A DNA stretch of 64,000 bases from Sphingopyxis panaciterrae. GTDB taxonomy: Bacteria > Pseudomonadota > Alphaproteobacteria > Sphingomonadales > Sphingomonadaceae. The stretch is from the NCBI RefSeq assembly GCF_011762125.1, contig NZ_JAASQN010000004.1, positions 124,001 through 188,000 of the forward strand. The letters are read 5' to 3'. The notes below the pieces were generated by a model. It was not told the origin of the DNA and ran no database searches. It worked only from the letters and a program-made list of their open reading frames with translations. Made by a program: the position numbers and the translations under genes. Below are positions 8,804 to 16,547 of the stretch, one piece after another (positions within the stretch are counted from its first letter, which is position 1; every line of letters begins with the position of its first letter).

Positions 8804-10009
8804 ATGGGGTTCCTGATCGATCTGGTCTGTTTCCTGCTGGTGCCGCTGCTGTGCTGGCGCCTCGTTCGCGGTGCGGTGCCGATGGCGGTGTTGCCGATCC
8901 TCACCGGACTCGCCCTCGCCATTGCGGCCGATCGCTTCGGGTTCGACAAGTCGGTGCTGGGCCCGTCGCCGTGGGGCGAGACGATCGGATGGTGCGGCGT
9001 GCTCGCACTCGCGTTCAGCGCGGGGCTCGAAACGCGCGTCACCGCCGATCAGGGGTCGCACCCCGGCGGGCGAGTGATCGGCACGGCGCTGATCGGACTC
9101 GCGCTGCCCTTTACCGTCGGTTTCGTCGCCATGTTGTCGGGCGCGATGGATGCGGTGCTGGTCCAGCCAGCGGGGGTTTCACCGCTCCTGTCGGCGAGTG
9201 CGATCGGCCTTTGCCTTGCGGTCAGCGCGCTGCCGGTGCTCGTCGGGATCGTCCGCGAACTGCCGATCGCCGACCGTCCGCTCGGCAACCTGTCGCTGCG
9301 CATCGCGGCGCTCGACGATGCGATCCTGTGGATCGGCCTCGCCGCCTTGCTGTTCCTGCACAAGGGTGAGGCCGGGTCGCTGTTTGCCGGCGGCTTGGGG
9401 CAGGCCGGGGCAATCGGGGTCTTCGCGTTGATGATCGGGCTTCGCGGGCGGTTCGTCGGCCGATTGCCCGATCATGTCATGGTCAACGGCGCGCTCGGCA
9501 TCGCCTATCTTGCGGCGGGCGCGTGGGCGACGAGCATGCTCGGCCTGCACGAATTGCTCGGTGCCTATTTCGCCGGGGTGCTGGCGCCGAGGCCGCTCGC
9601 CGAACGGCTGCGTCCCGAGACGCTCGGCAGGCTGGCGCTGTTCGGCCTGTCACCGTTATTCTTTGCGCATCGCGGGCTCAGCATCGACGGCGCGGTGGTG
9701 ACCGCCGGGGCGATCGGCGTGGCGCTGGCGCTGCTGTTGCTCGCCGGCCTATCCAAGGTGGCGGCGGTGCATCTGGCGCCGCCTGCGGCGGATATGCCCG
9801 CCGCCGAGCGCACCCGGCTTGGGCTGTTGCTCCAATGCAAGGGACTGATGGAAATCGTCGCGGCGACGATCCTGGTGCAGGCGGGGCTGATCACGCCGAC
9901 GGTCTTTGCGGTGCTGGTGACGCTGGCGCTGGTATCGACGACGCTGACGGTGCCGTTGTTCCGGCTGATCTCGCGCGCCCGGACGACGCGGCGGAGCCCC
10001 GCACGCTAG
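8804..10009 (+). CDS. CPA2-type monovalent cation:proton antiporter
   Basis: 401-residue membrane protein with about 12 hydrophobic helices and short loops, matching the Na+(K+)/H+ exchanger domain (CPA2, KefB-like). It has no C-terminal nucleotide-binding domain, so it is the short membrane-only form. Conserved-looking features are ALAFSAGLETR in helix 3, the ALDDAILWIGLAALLF stretch with acidic residues in mid-membrane, and LLGAYFAGVLAPRP. Likely role is pH or monovalent-cation homeostasis in the inner membrane; ion specificity cannot be seen. ATG 8804 has only a weak ribosome site. It stands alone between the family B repeat and a convergent serine hydrolase. Confidence 0.85.
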   Translation: MGFLIDLVCFLLVPLLCWRLVRGAVPMAVLPILTGLALAIAADRFGFDKSVLGPSPWGETIGWCGVLALAFSAGLETRVTADQGSHPGGRVIGTALIGLALPFTVGFVAMLSGAMDAVLVQPAGVSPLLSASAIGLCLAVSALPVLVGIVRELPIADRPLGNLSLRIAALDDAILWIGLAALLFLHKGEAGSLFAGGLGQAGAIGVFALMIGLRGRFVGRLPDHVMVNGALGIAYLAAGAWATSMLGLHELLGAYFAGVLAPRPLAERLRPETLGRLALFGLSPLFFAHRGLSIDGAVVTAGAIGVALALLLLAGLSKVAAVHLAPPAADMPAAERTRLGLLLQCKGLMEIVAATILVQAGLITPTVFAVLVTLALVSTTLTVPLFRLISRARTTRRSPAR

Positions 10010-10016
10010 GTCTGTG

Positions 10017-11174
10017 TCACAGCGACGCGGTCAGATCCGCCAGATGGCGGCGTAAGGCCGGAAACTGGTCGTCCGCCGTGATGCCGAGCCGCACGATCGT
10101 CACCCGCTGCGACGGCGAGACGATGATATATTGCCCCTGATGGCCGATACAGGCGAACAGGTCGTTCGGACCGCGATCGGGCCATAGCGCCGCGTCTGAT
10201 CCGGGCGGACGCCGGCGGTTAAGCCAGATATGCCCGCCATAGCCCGCATCGTTCGCCGACGGCGACAGCATGAAATTCATCCAGGTTTCGGGAAGCAGCC
10301 GCTGGCCGTTCACAACACCGTGATTGCGCAGGAATTCGCCGAACTTGGCGTAATCGCGCGCGGTCGCATGCATGATCGACCCGCCGATCATCGTACCACG
10401 CGCATCATATTCGGGCGTCAGGCTGATCATGCCCAGCGGTTCGGCGAGCCGCCCACGGATGAATTCCTGCATCGCTTCGCGCCGCGCCTCGGGGTTTTGC
10501 GAGGGGGTCAGCGTGTCGGCCAATATATCGGCAAGGATGACGCTGGTCGCCGAACTGTAATTGAACACCTCGCCCGGCTGGGCCGCCGCGGGTTTGGCTT
10601 CGGCGAACGCCGCCATGTCCTGCGCGCCGCCGCCGAACAGCATCGACACCGTGTCGCCGTCCCAGACGGGATCGCCGGTTTCGACATGCTCGATCCCGGA
10701 CGTCATATGGAGCAGGTGGCGGAGCGTGATCGCCCCACGCGGATCGCCGCTGCGCTGCCACCCCGCAACAGGGGCGGGTCCGTCGAGCGACAATTGCCCG
10801 TCCGACACGAGGAAGCCGGTAAGCACCGCGGTGATGCTTTTCGCCATCGACCAACTGATCAGCTTGCTGTCGGGACCAAAGCCCGGCGCATAACGTTCGT
10901 AGATCGGCTCACCATCGCGCAGCACATAAAGCGCGCGCGTCTGCCCGACATCGTCGGCGTCGGCGAACAATGCGTCGGCCCTGGCCTTGATCGCGGGGTC
11001 GAGCGCGGGGAGCGCCTGCGACGCGCCCGGCGGAGTGACATCGTCGAGCGACGCGCCGAACCGCGGCGCGGGCGATGCCGGCGCGATGCTGCCCTGCCCC
11101 GCCGCGTGCGTCAGCGACCAGCCCCCCAGCATCACGAGCGCGGCACTTGCCAGCATGGCTTTTTTCGTGATCAT
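10017..11174 (-). CDS. Secreted serine hydrolase of the beta-lactamase (class C-like) family
   Basis: 385 residues with a signal peptide (MITKKAMLASAALVMLGGWSLTHA), so exported. Catalytic motifs of the penicillin-binding-protein/class C fold are present: SMAK (S-x-x-K) in SWSMAKSITAVLTGF, YSS (Y-x-S) in FNYSSATSVILADI, and HQG in IGHQGQYIIVSP in place of KTG. This pattern fits esterase/6-aminohexanoate-dimer-hydrolase relatives better than true beta-lactamases; substrate unknown. ATG 11174 is chosen because upstream in-frame starts destroy the signal peptide. It is divergent from the small anchored protein that starts only 8 nt away. Confidence 0.88.
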   Translation of the reverse strand: MITKKAMLASAALVMLGGWSLTHAAGQGSIAPASPAPRFGASLDDVTPPGASQALPALDPAIKARADALFADADDVGQTRALYVLRDGEPIYERYAPGFGPDSKLISWSMAKSITAVLTGFLVSDGQLSLDGPAPVAGWQRSGDPRGAITLRHLLHMTSGIEHVETGDPVWDGDTVSMLFGGGAQDMAAFAEAKPAAAQPGEVFNYSSATSVILADILADTLTPSQNPEARREAMQEFIRGRLAEPLGMISLTPEYDARGTMIGGSIMHATARDYAKFGEFLRNHGVVNGQRLLPETWMNFMLSPSANDAGYGGHIWLNRRRPPGSDAALWPDRGPNDLFACIGHQGQYIIVSPSQRVTIVRLGITADDQFPALRRHLADLTASL

Positions 11175-11181
11175 AAGACCG

Positions 11182-11613
11182 GTGACTAACACCAACCCGC
11201 AGGGCACGGCAACGCCCGAGCCGATCGAGCCCGCGCCGACGCCTTCGGCTCCGCCGCCCGAGGTGCCGAAACGGCTGCGCGGCAAGCCGCGGCAGAGCCG
11301 CTGGGGCGGATGCCTGCCGTGGGTGCTGATCCTCGCGGTGCTGATCGCGGTCTTCGCGATCTGGAAATTCCCGTCGTTCAAGGCGCAGGCCGAGCTCGGT
11401 TCGGCCTATGCCGCGCGCGTCGGCTGTTCGTGCCGCTATGTCCAGGGGCGCGGCCTCGAAAGCTGCCAGAGCGATTTCGAGCCGGGGATGGAGATGGTGT
11501 CGCTGGCCGAAGACCCGGCGACGAAGACGATCACCGGCAGCGTCCCGCTGCTCGCATCGCGCAGCGCGCGCTACGCAGGTGCCAGCGGCTGTCTGCTCAA
11601 TCCTGCCGACTGA
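11182..11613 (+). CDS. Small single-span membrane protein with cysteine-rich periplasmic domain (unknown)
   Basis: Not recognised. As read here, 143 residues: a proline-rich N-terminal cytosolic segment, one membrane helix at about 50-65 (CLPWVLILAVLIAVFAIW), and a periplasmic domain with four cysteines (GCSCRYVQGRGLESCQSDFE and later GASGCLLNP) that could form two disulfides. The start is uncertain: GTG 11182 gives VTNTNPQGTATPEP; an ATG at 11155 would read through the divergent hydrolase start region. Gene pair with the serine hydrolase leaves 7 nt between start codons. No function is proposed. Confidence 0.65.
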   Translation: MTNTNPQGTATPEPIEPAPTPSAPPPEVPKRLRGKPRQSRWGGCLPWVLILAVLIAVFAIWKFPSFKAQAELGSAYAARVGCSCRYVQGRGLESCQSDFEPGMEMVSLAEDPATKTITGSVPLLASRSARYAGASGCLLNPAD

Positions 11614-11625
11614 TCCCGCGGAAAA

Positions 11626-11883
11626 TCAGTCCTGCCGGTGAGCGCCGAATCGCGTCGTCGCGATGGCGATTGCGGCGGGGACGGCGAAGACGAGCAGCCC
11701 GATCAGCGCCTCTTCGGTCCAGCCATAGCCCGCGTAAAGCACGCCGATCAGCAGGTTGCCGACCGCAACGACCAGCCAGAGCCATAGGAACAGACGCGTC
11801 GCGCGCGCTGAATCGCGGGTCGTGAGCCGCAGGATCGCCAGCAAGACGATGCCCGCGAGCAACATGATGACGGTATGCGACAT
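11626..11883 (-). CDS. Small three-helix membrane protein (unknown)
   Basis: 85 residues with three hydrophobic segments (SHTVIMLLAGIVLLAILRL, RLFLWLWLVVAVGNLLIGVL and ALIGLLVFAVPAAIAIATT). Start ATG 11883 is fixed by a strong AAGGAGAGGG ribosome site that is encoded inside the last codons of the AraC-family gene (its C-terminal EEGEG). That arrangement, stop TAG then one base then ATG, means translational coupling and probably a shared operon with the regulator. Function unknown; no domain recognised. Confidence 0.75.
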   Translation of the reverse strand: MSHTVIMLLAGIVLLAILRLTTRDSARATRLFLWLWLVVAVGNLLIGVLYAGYGWTEEALIGLLVFAVPAAIAIATTRFGAHRQD

Positions 11884-11884
11884 G

Positions 11885-12664
11885 CTAGCCCTCTCCTTCT
11901 TCGACCATGGCGGAAGCAAAACGTCGGCGCCATTGGCCGGGCGACATGCCGAGCTTGCCGCGAAACGCGGTGCACAGATGGGCGTGGCTGGAAAAGCCGG
12001 TGGCGAAGGCGATCTCGGCCACCGTCAGCGGCCGGTTCATCAGGAACCAGCAGGCGCGGCGAATCCGCTGGCGGAGCACATATTGGGCGGGGGTGAGCCC
12101 CGTCGCGCGGGCAAAATGGATGATCAGGCTGTTGACCGACATCCCCGCCTCGGCCGCCATGTCATGCGAGGTCAGCGCAATTTCGAGCCGCGCCTGGATG
12201 AAGGTCATCAGCGCGTCGATGCGGCGGGCGATCGCCGGCGGCACCGCGGGCGATATCGCGCCGTCCAGCGTTTCGGCGAGCATCGCGATCAGCTCCCCGG
12301 CCGCCGCCGCCTCGCCTGCGGCAAGGGCGCGGACGAGCCCGGCCATCGGCGGGCTGTGATATCCGGAGAGCGCCCGCGCGCGCGGCGGGACGGGCAACCG
12401 GTCCGCCCGAATCGCGACCTCGATATAGCGCACCGCCCCGCCCTTTGCCTCGGCACGATAGAAATGCCCTGCGGGCACCAGCCACATCTCGCCGGGCACG
12501 GGGTCGCCAAGCGACGTCCGCCGTCCGTCGAGCCAGGTTTCGAGCCAGTGATAGCTTCCCGCCTCGTGCAGGATCAGCACATGGACGTCGCGTTCGATCG
12601 TCCAGCTGGCGGGGCCGTCGATCCGGTTAATGATCGAGGCCACCGTGAGTCCGCCCACTTCCAT
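11885..12664 (-). CDS. AraC-family transcriptional regulator
   Basis: 259 residues: an N-terminal cupin-like sensor half (VLILHEAGSYHWLETWLDG, GEMWLVPAGHFYRAE) and a C-terminal double helix-turn-helix at about 165-255, seen in MAAEAGMSVNSLIIHFARAT and VAEIAFATGFSSHAHLCTAF followed by FRGKLGMSPGQWRR. ATG 12664 (MEVGGLTVAS) is preferred; a TTG at 12706 would extend it. Divergent from an SDR gene across a region with a palindrome and a direct repeat, which makes that gene and its own operon (with the 85-residue membrane protein) the natural targets. Inducer unknown. Confidence 0.88.
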   Translation of the reverse strand: MEVGGLTVASIINRIDGPASWTIERDVHVLILHEAGSYHWLETWLDGRRTSLGDPVPGEMWLVPAGHFYRAEAKGGAVRYIEVAIRADRLPVPPRARALSGYHSPPMAGLVRALAAGEAAAAGELIAMLAETLDGAISPAVPPAIARRIDALMTFIQARLEIALTSHDMAAEAGMSVNSLIIHFARATGLTPAQYVLRQRIRRACWFLMNRPLTVAEIAFATGFSSHAHLCTAFRGKLGMSPGQWRRRFASAMVEEGEG

Positions 12665-12686
12665 GACCCGAATATGGCAAGTGTGG

Positions 12687-12700
12687 GAGAATCTGAAAGC
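12687..12700 (+). promoter_or_regulatory. Direct repeat half 1, candidate AraC-type site
   Basis: GAGAATCTGAAAGC, identical to 12908-12921 and in the same orientation, 221 bp apart. One copy lies next to the AraC gene start and the other just before the SDR gene. AraC proteins commonly bind direct repeats on both sides of a divergent region; binding here is inferred only from position. Confidence 0.4.
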
Positions 12701-12778
12701 CTGCAATATAGGCGGCTTTTATGGTTAACTCGCGCCCCCAATTCCCGACGTGGACTAGGGCACCGGGGGCAGTGAATA

Positions 12779-12795
12779 GGTGAACGCTGTTCACC
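12779..12795. promoter_or_regulatory. 17-bp palindrome, candidate operator
   Basis: GGTGAACGCTGTTCACC: two perfect 7-bp arms around GCT. The size fits a dimeric repressor or activator site (GntR-, LuxR- or TetR-like). It sits between the AraC gene and the SDR gene. The protein that binds it cannot be named; AraC proteins usually prefer direct repeats, so another regulator may be involved. Confidence 0.5.
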
Positions 12796-12811
12796 CGAAC
12801 CGACCCCTCCC

Positions 12812-12847
12812 GGCGGGCGGCGCCAACCCCGCCGCCCGCCTCTTTTT
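12812..12847 (+). terminator. Intrinsic terminator or attenuator in the SDR leader
   Basis: 11-bp perfect stem GGCGGGCGGCG (12812-12822) with CGCCGCCCGCC (12830-12840), loop CCAACCC, then TCTTTTT. On the plus strand this is a textbook intrinsic terminator, yet no plus-strand gene ends here. A CCCTCCC/GGGAGGG pair (12805-12811, 12849-12855) encloses it. It lies 136 nt before the SDR start, so it may be a leader attenuator. Confidence 0.55.
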
Positions 12848-12907
12848 CGGGAGGGATGATCGCCCGCGATCCACTCCGCACACGCATCGCTCCGCTGGCC
12901 GGAGCGT

Positions 12908-12921
12908 GAGAATCTGAAAGC
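12908..12921 (+). promoter_or_regulatory. Direct repeat half 2, candidate AraC-type site
   Basis: Second exact copy of GAGAATCTGAAAGC, 62 nt upstream of the SDR start at 12984. See the copy at 12687. Confidence 0.4.
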
Positions 12922-12983
12922 TTGGGGCCTGCCCCGGTCTTAGGAAACGATCCTCCTTTCCAATATTCGGGATGATCATGATC

Positions 12984-13757
12984 ATGGCTGACCATAAAAT
13001 CACAGGGAAAACCGTCCTTATCGCCGGCGGCGGCAAGAATCTCGGCGGGCTGATCGCGCGCGACTTCGCGGCCGAGGGCGCCCGCGCCGTCTTCGTTCAT
13101 TATAATAGCGAAGCGTCGCGTGCCGCGGCCGAGGAAACCGTCGCGGCAATCGAGGCGGCGGGCGCGAAGGGATATGCTGCCCAAGCCGACCTGACCAGCG
13201 CGGGCGCGATGGAGAAGCTGTTCGCCGATGCGAAGGCAGCGATGGGCGGCATCGACATCGCGATCAACACCGTCGGCAAGGTGCTGAAAAAACCGATGGT
13301 CGACATCAGCGAGGACGAGTTCGACGCGATGAGCGCGGTCAATTCGAAAACGGCCTTCTTTTTCCTGAAGGAAGCCGGCAGGAATGTCAGCGACAATGGC
13401 AAGATCTGCACGCTCGTCACTTCCCTGCTCGGCGCGTTCACGCCCTTTTACGCGAGCTATGCGGGGACGAAGGCGCCGGTCGAACATTATACGCGCGCGG
13501 CGTCGAAGGAATTCGGCGAACGGGGCATTTCAGTGACCGCGATCGGACCGGGGCCGATGGACACGCCCTTCTTTTACCCTGCCGAAGGCGAAGACGCGGT
13601 CGCCTATCACAAGACCGCGGCGTCACTGTCGCCCTTTTCGAAGACCGGGCTGACCGACATCGAGGATATCGTGCCGTGGATTCGCTTCCTCGTCACCGAC
13701 GGCTGGTGGATGACCGGCCAGACCATATTGGTGAACGGCGGCTATACAACGAAATGA
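12984..13757 (+). CDS. SDR-family NAD(P)-dependent oxidoreductase
   Basis: 257-residue classical short-chain dehydrogenase. Seen: cofactor loop GGGKNLGG near residue 15 (variant of TGxxxGIG), INTVGK at about 93 in place of NNAG, catalytic YAGTK (Y-x3-K) preceded by a TSLLG serine, and the C-terminal WMTGQTILVNGGYTTK. HYNSEAS after strand 2 suggests NADP preference (inference). Substrate unknown. ATG 12984 (MADHKITGK) is taken; 12972 adds only MIMI. Divergent from the AraC gene and bracketed by two nearly identical GC hairpins, the downstream one acting as terminator. Confidence 0.9.
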   Translation: MADHKITGKTVLIAGGGKNLGGLIARDFAAEGARAVFVHYNSEASRAAAEETVAAIEAAGAKGYAAQADLTSAGAMEKLFADAKAAMGGIDIAINTVGKVLKKPMVDISEDEFDAMSAVNSKTAFFFLKEAGRNVSDNGKICTLVTSLLGAFTPFYASYAGTKAPVEHYTRAASKEFGERGISVTAIGPGPMDTPFFYPAEGEDAVAYHKTAASLSPFSKTGLTDIEDIVPWIRFLVTDGWWMTGQTILVNGGYTTK

Positions 13758-13765
13758 GGCTGGCC

Positions 13766-13791
13766 GGCGGGCGGCGTTTGTGCCGCCCGCC
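13766..13791. terminator. Bidirectional terminator after the SDR gene
   Basis: 10-bp perfect stem GGCGGGCGGC / GCCGCCCGCC with loop GTTTGT, between the convergent SDR and hydrolase genes. The stem repeats that of the upstream hairpin at 12812. Confidence 0.65.
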
Positions 13792-13821
13792 ACATTTGTA
13801 CCCTGATCGACGATCGCCGCG

Positions 13822-14745
13822 TCAGCGCCGTGCGAGAAATTCGTCCATCGCCGCATTGACCGCATCGGGCGCTTCCCACGGCACGAAATGGCCGCAGCCG
13901 GCCACCTCGACGATCGTCGCATCGGGTACCAGTTCATCGATGCCGTCGAGGTTACACGGCGGCAGCGCAACATCGTCGAGCGCCCAGATGACGAGCGTCG
14001 GAATGGTGAGCTTCGGAAAGGGCATGGCGGGCGGATCGGCATAGGGTTCGTCCATCGCCGGGACGGTCATCGGCGATCCGCGATACCAGTTGATCATGCC
14101 GCGACAGCTGTCGCGATCCTCCCAGTCCTGGAGCAGCCGGGCGATCTCGTCGGGCGGCTGGATGCCGCCGCTCGGCACGCGATCCTTGAACGCATGGGCG
14201 AGGATGCCCGCGATGCCATGCTCTTCGATCAGCGCATCGCTCGCGGGGTCGCGGAAGATGCGGATATATTGGCTGGCGGCGCGCTGGTCGGCGTTGGTCG
14301 CGAGCAGGCGCTGGAAGATCGCGGGATGCGGCGCATTGTTGATCACCGCGCGCGTCACGCGTCCCGACCAAGCCGGATGCAGCCCCCCCGGCTGGCCGCC
14401 GAGCGCGACGCCCCACGCGATCGCGCCGCCCCAGTCGTGGCCGACGATGGTGAATTCACCGACCCCCAGCGCATCGGCGAGCGCGAAGATGTCGGCGATC
14501 AGCTTGTCGGGCGTATAGGCATCGGCATCCTGCGGCTTCGACGAACCGCGATAGCCGCGCTGGTCGGGTGCGATGCAGCGAAAGCGGTCGGCGAAATGCG
14601 GCAACTGGTGCCGCCAGGTGCGGTGCGATTCGGGAAAGCCGTGGAGAAAGATCAGCACGGGCGCGTCACGCGGCCCCATGTCGACGACGTCAAGTTCGAC
14701 CCCGGTCGACAATTTCACCCGCTGCTGTTCGAAATCGCCGACCAT
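13822..14745 (-). CDS. Alpha/beta hydrolase, epoxide-hydrolase-like
   Basis: 307 residues of the alpha/beta-hydrolase fold. HGFPESHRTWRHQLPHF carries the oxyanion HG loop, DQRGYRGSSKP follows, and the nucleophile elbow GHDWGG places aspartate as nucleophile, as in epoxide hydrolases and haloacid/haloalkane dehalogenases. The catalytic histidine is in GCGHFVPWEAPD near the end. HDWGG and GYRGS favour epoxide hydrolase, but substrate is open. ATG 14745 has AAAGGAG at a proper distance; the longer frame is rejected. Cytosolic, no signal peptide. Confidence 0.88.
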   Translation of the reverse strand: MVGDFEQQRVKLSTGVELDVVDMGPRDAPVLIFLHGFPESHRTWRHQLPHFADRFRCIAPDQRGYRGSSKPQDADAYTPDKLIADIFALADALGVGEFTIVGHDWGGAIAWGVALGGQPGGLHPAWSGRVTRAVINNAPHPAIFQRLLATNADQRAASQYIRIFRDPASDALIEEHGIAGILAHAFKDRVPSGGIQPPDEIARLLQDWEDRDSCRGMINWYRGSPMTVPAMDEPYADPPAMPFPKLTIPTLVIWALDDVALPPCNLDGIDELVPDATIVEVAGCGHFVPWEAPDAVNAAMDEFLARR

Positions 14746-14844
14746 TATTCCGCTCCTTTGGTTTCGTTTCAAAACCAATCTGGCGGGGTTTGGGGTTGGT
14801 GGCAAGCCATCGATCTGCGCCTTCGCGAAGTGATGGAGCGAATC

Positions 14845-15294
14845 CTATTCTTCGGGCGTCAGATTCTCCTCGTCTTCGGGCAGCGTCTTGAAGATCGGCC
14901 ATTCGCGCATGTCGCCGCCGCTGCGGCAACGGCGCGACGACAATTCGGTCCCGCCGCGATACACATGGAGGCCGCCGTAATAGCTTTCGGGCGTGCTGCC
15001 CTCGTCGGTCATTCCCATGCTGGGCGCCGACCAATGCGCATAGACGATATAACTGGTGTCGCCATTGACGAAGCGCAGCGTCTGGTCCTCGGCGCGCGGA
15101 TAGAGCCGCCGGTTGTAGAAGACGCGTCCGCTCGTGGCGTCGGCGACGATCCGCAGCTCGGCCTTTGCCTTCGTGCCGTAACGATAGACAAGTGCTTCGC
15201 CCTGCTGGGTGACAGTGAGTTGCTTGGCGCCGAAGCTGCACGCGAACACCGGCTCGGGACCCGCGGCGAGTGCCAGCGCCAGCAGCAGGCTCAT
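14845..15294 (-). CDS. Small secreted protein (unknown)
   Basis: 149 residues, not recognised. An N-terminal signal sequence (MSLLLALALAAGPEPVFA) is followed by a mainly beta-looking mature part with aromatic residues (GDTSYIVYAHWSAPSMGM, ESYYGGLHVYRGGTELS) and two cysteines, one right after the cleavage region and one in SSRRCRSGG. Start ATG 15294 overlaps the pirin stop by 4 nt, so it is the last gene of a DUF2200-cupin-pirin run. Perhaps periplasmic; no function proposed. Confidence 0.72.
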   Translation of the reverse strand: MSLLLALALAAGPEPVFACSFGAKQLTVTQQGEALVYRYGTKAKAELRIVADATSGRVFYNRRLYPRAEDQTLRFVNGDTSYIVYAHWSAPSMGMTDEGSTPESYYGGLHVYRGGTELSSRRCRSGGDMREWPIFKTLPEDEENLTPEE

Positions 15295-16172
15295 GGATAG
15301 CTCACCGTCTTCGGCACTTCGGGGATCGGGATATACTCGTCGCTGTCGCCCGGGACGAGCGCGAATTTGCCGTCCTTCCAGTCGTGCTTCGCCTGATTGA
15401 TGCGGTCGCGCGACGAACTCACGAAATTCCACCAGACGTGGCGCGGCGTCGTGAACGCCTCGCCACCGAGCAGTATCACGCGCGCCTCGCTGTCGGCGCG
15501 CAGCGTCATCGCCTGACCGGGTTTCAGGATATAGAGGCTGTAGCGGTCGAGCGCCTCGCCATCGAGGCTGGCGTCGCCCAGCGCGACCAGCACCGCACGC
15601 TCATCGGCTTCGGCCTCGATCGGGATGGTGGCGCCGGCGTTCATCAATATATCGGCATAGATGGTCGCGGCATGCTGGGTGATCGGCGACGTCGCGCCCC
15701 ACAGGCTGCCCATGATGACGCGTGCCGACACGCCATTGTCCTCGATCAGCGGCAGGTCGTCCTTTGCGACATGTTCGAACGCTGCATCAATCTCTTCCTT
15801 GCCGTCGGGCAAGGCGAGCCAGGTCTGCATGCCCGAGATCGCCGACCCGGCGGCGCGTTCGGGCGCGGGGGTCCGCTCCGAATGAACGATGCCGGCGCCG
15901 GCGGTCATCAGGTTGCACGCGCCGGGGCGGATCGTCGCATGGGTGCCGAGGCTGTCGCGATGATCGATCGCGCCCTCGAAGAGATAGGTGACGGTCGCGA
16001 GATTGATGTGCGGATGCGGGCGGACGTCCATGCCCTTGCCGATGTCGAAATGCGCCGGGCCGAACTGATCGACGAAGATGAAGGGCCCGACCATCGTACG
16101 TGCCTTGTTCGGCAGCGTGCGGCGCACTTCGAAGGCGCCGAGATCGTGGGTCGAGGGGGTGATGATGTCCAT
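15291..16172 (-). CDS. Pirin family protein
   Basis: 293-residue bicupin of the pirin family. The metal site of the N-terminal cupin is visible in DVRPHPHINLATVTYLFEG and in the HSE of GAGIVHSERTPA; PFIFVDQFGPAHFD is the family's first signature. Bacterial pirins are Fe(II) proteins, some with quercetinase activity, others binding enzymes such as pyruvate dehydrogenase. Which applies here is unknown. Lies 3 nt after the cupin gene and is coupled to the secreted-protein gene. Confidence 0.92.
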   Translation of the reverse strand: MDIITPSTHDLGAFEVRRTLPNKARTMVGPFIFVDQFGPAHFDIGKGMDVRPHPHINLATVTYLFEGAIDHRDSLGTHATIRPGACNLMTAGAGIVHSERTPAPERAAGSAISGMQTWLALPDGKEEIDAAFEHVAKDDLPLIEDNGVSARVIMGSLWGATSPITQHAATIYADILMNAGATIPIEAEADERAVLVALGDASLDGEALDRYSLYILKPGQAMTLRADSEARVILLGGEAFTTPRHVWWNFVSSSRDRINQAKHDWKDGKFALVPGDSDEYIPIPEVPKTVSYP

Positions 16173-16175
16173 AGT

Positions 16176-16547
16176 TCAGTCCAGTCTTTCCAGCGCCTTG
16201 CGCGTCTTTTCTGTTTCGACATTGCCGGTGTTCAGCGTCGAGCGCGGTTCGAGCAGCAGCACCTGGCATTCCCCGTCCAGCGCCTCGGGACAATGTTCGG
16301 TTCCATGCGGCACGATGATGAACTCGCCGGGCCCGACGATGACATCGCCATCGCGCAGCCCCATCTTCATCCGCCCCGCGACGACGAGGAACAATTCATC
16401 CTCGCGGTCGTGATGATGCCAGTCGAACTTGCCGGAGAGCTTCACCAGCTTGACCTGAAAATCATTGATGTCGCCGGCAACGCGCGGGTTCCAGGGATCG
16501 TGGAAGGTCGCGAACGCAGCGGCGAGGTTAACCTTGTCGATCGTCAT
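16176..16547 (-). CDS. Cupin-domain protein
   Basis: 123-residue single cupin. [18 protein letters not shown] carries the HxH...E motif and [16 protein letters not shown] the second histidine motif, so it very likely binds a metal. Mannose-6-phosphate-isomerase-like small cupin by shape; substrate unknown. Start ATG overlaps the DUF2200 stop (16544-16547), giving translational coupling upstream, and pirin follows directly. Two metal-cupin proteins in series suggest a shared oxidative or metal-linked role (inference). Confidence 0.88.
   Translation of the reverse strand: MTIDKVNLAAAFATFHDPWNPRVAGDINDFQVKLVKLSGKFDWHHHDREDELFLVVAGRMKMGLRDGDVIVGPGEFIIVPHGTEHCPEALDGECQVLLLEPRSTLNTGNVETEKTRKALERLD

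Larger units (their letters stand above)
12665..12983. other. Divergent regulatory region, AraC gene / SDR gene
   Basis: 319 nt without a gene. It holds a direct repeat of 14 nt (12687-12700 and 12908-12921), a 17-bp palindrome (12779-12795) and a GC-rich hairpin followed by a T-run (12812-12847). No small open frame with a ribosome site was found. The density of symmetric elements fits regulation of the divergent genes. Confidence 0.6.
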
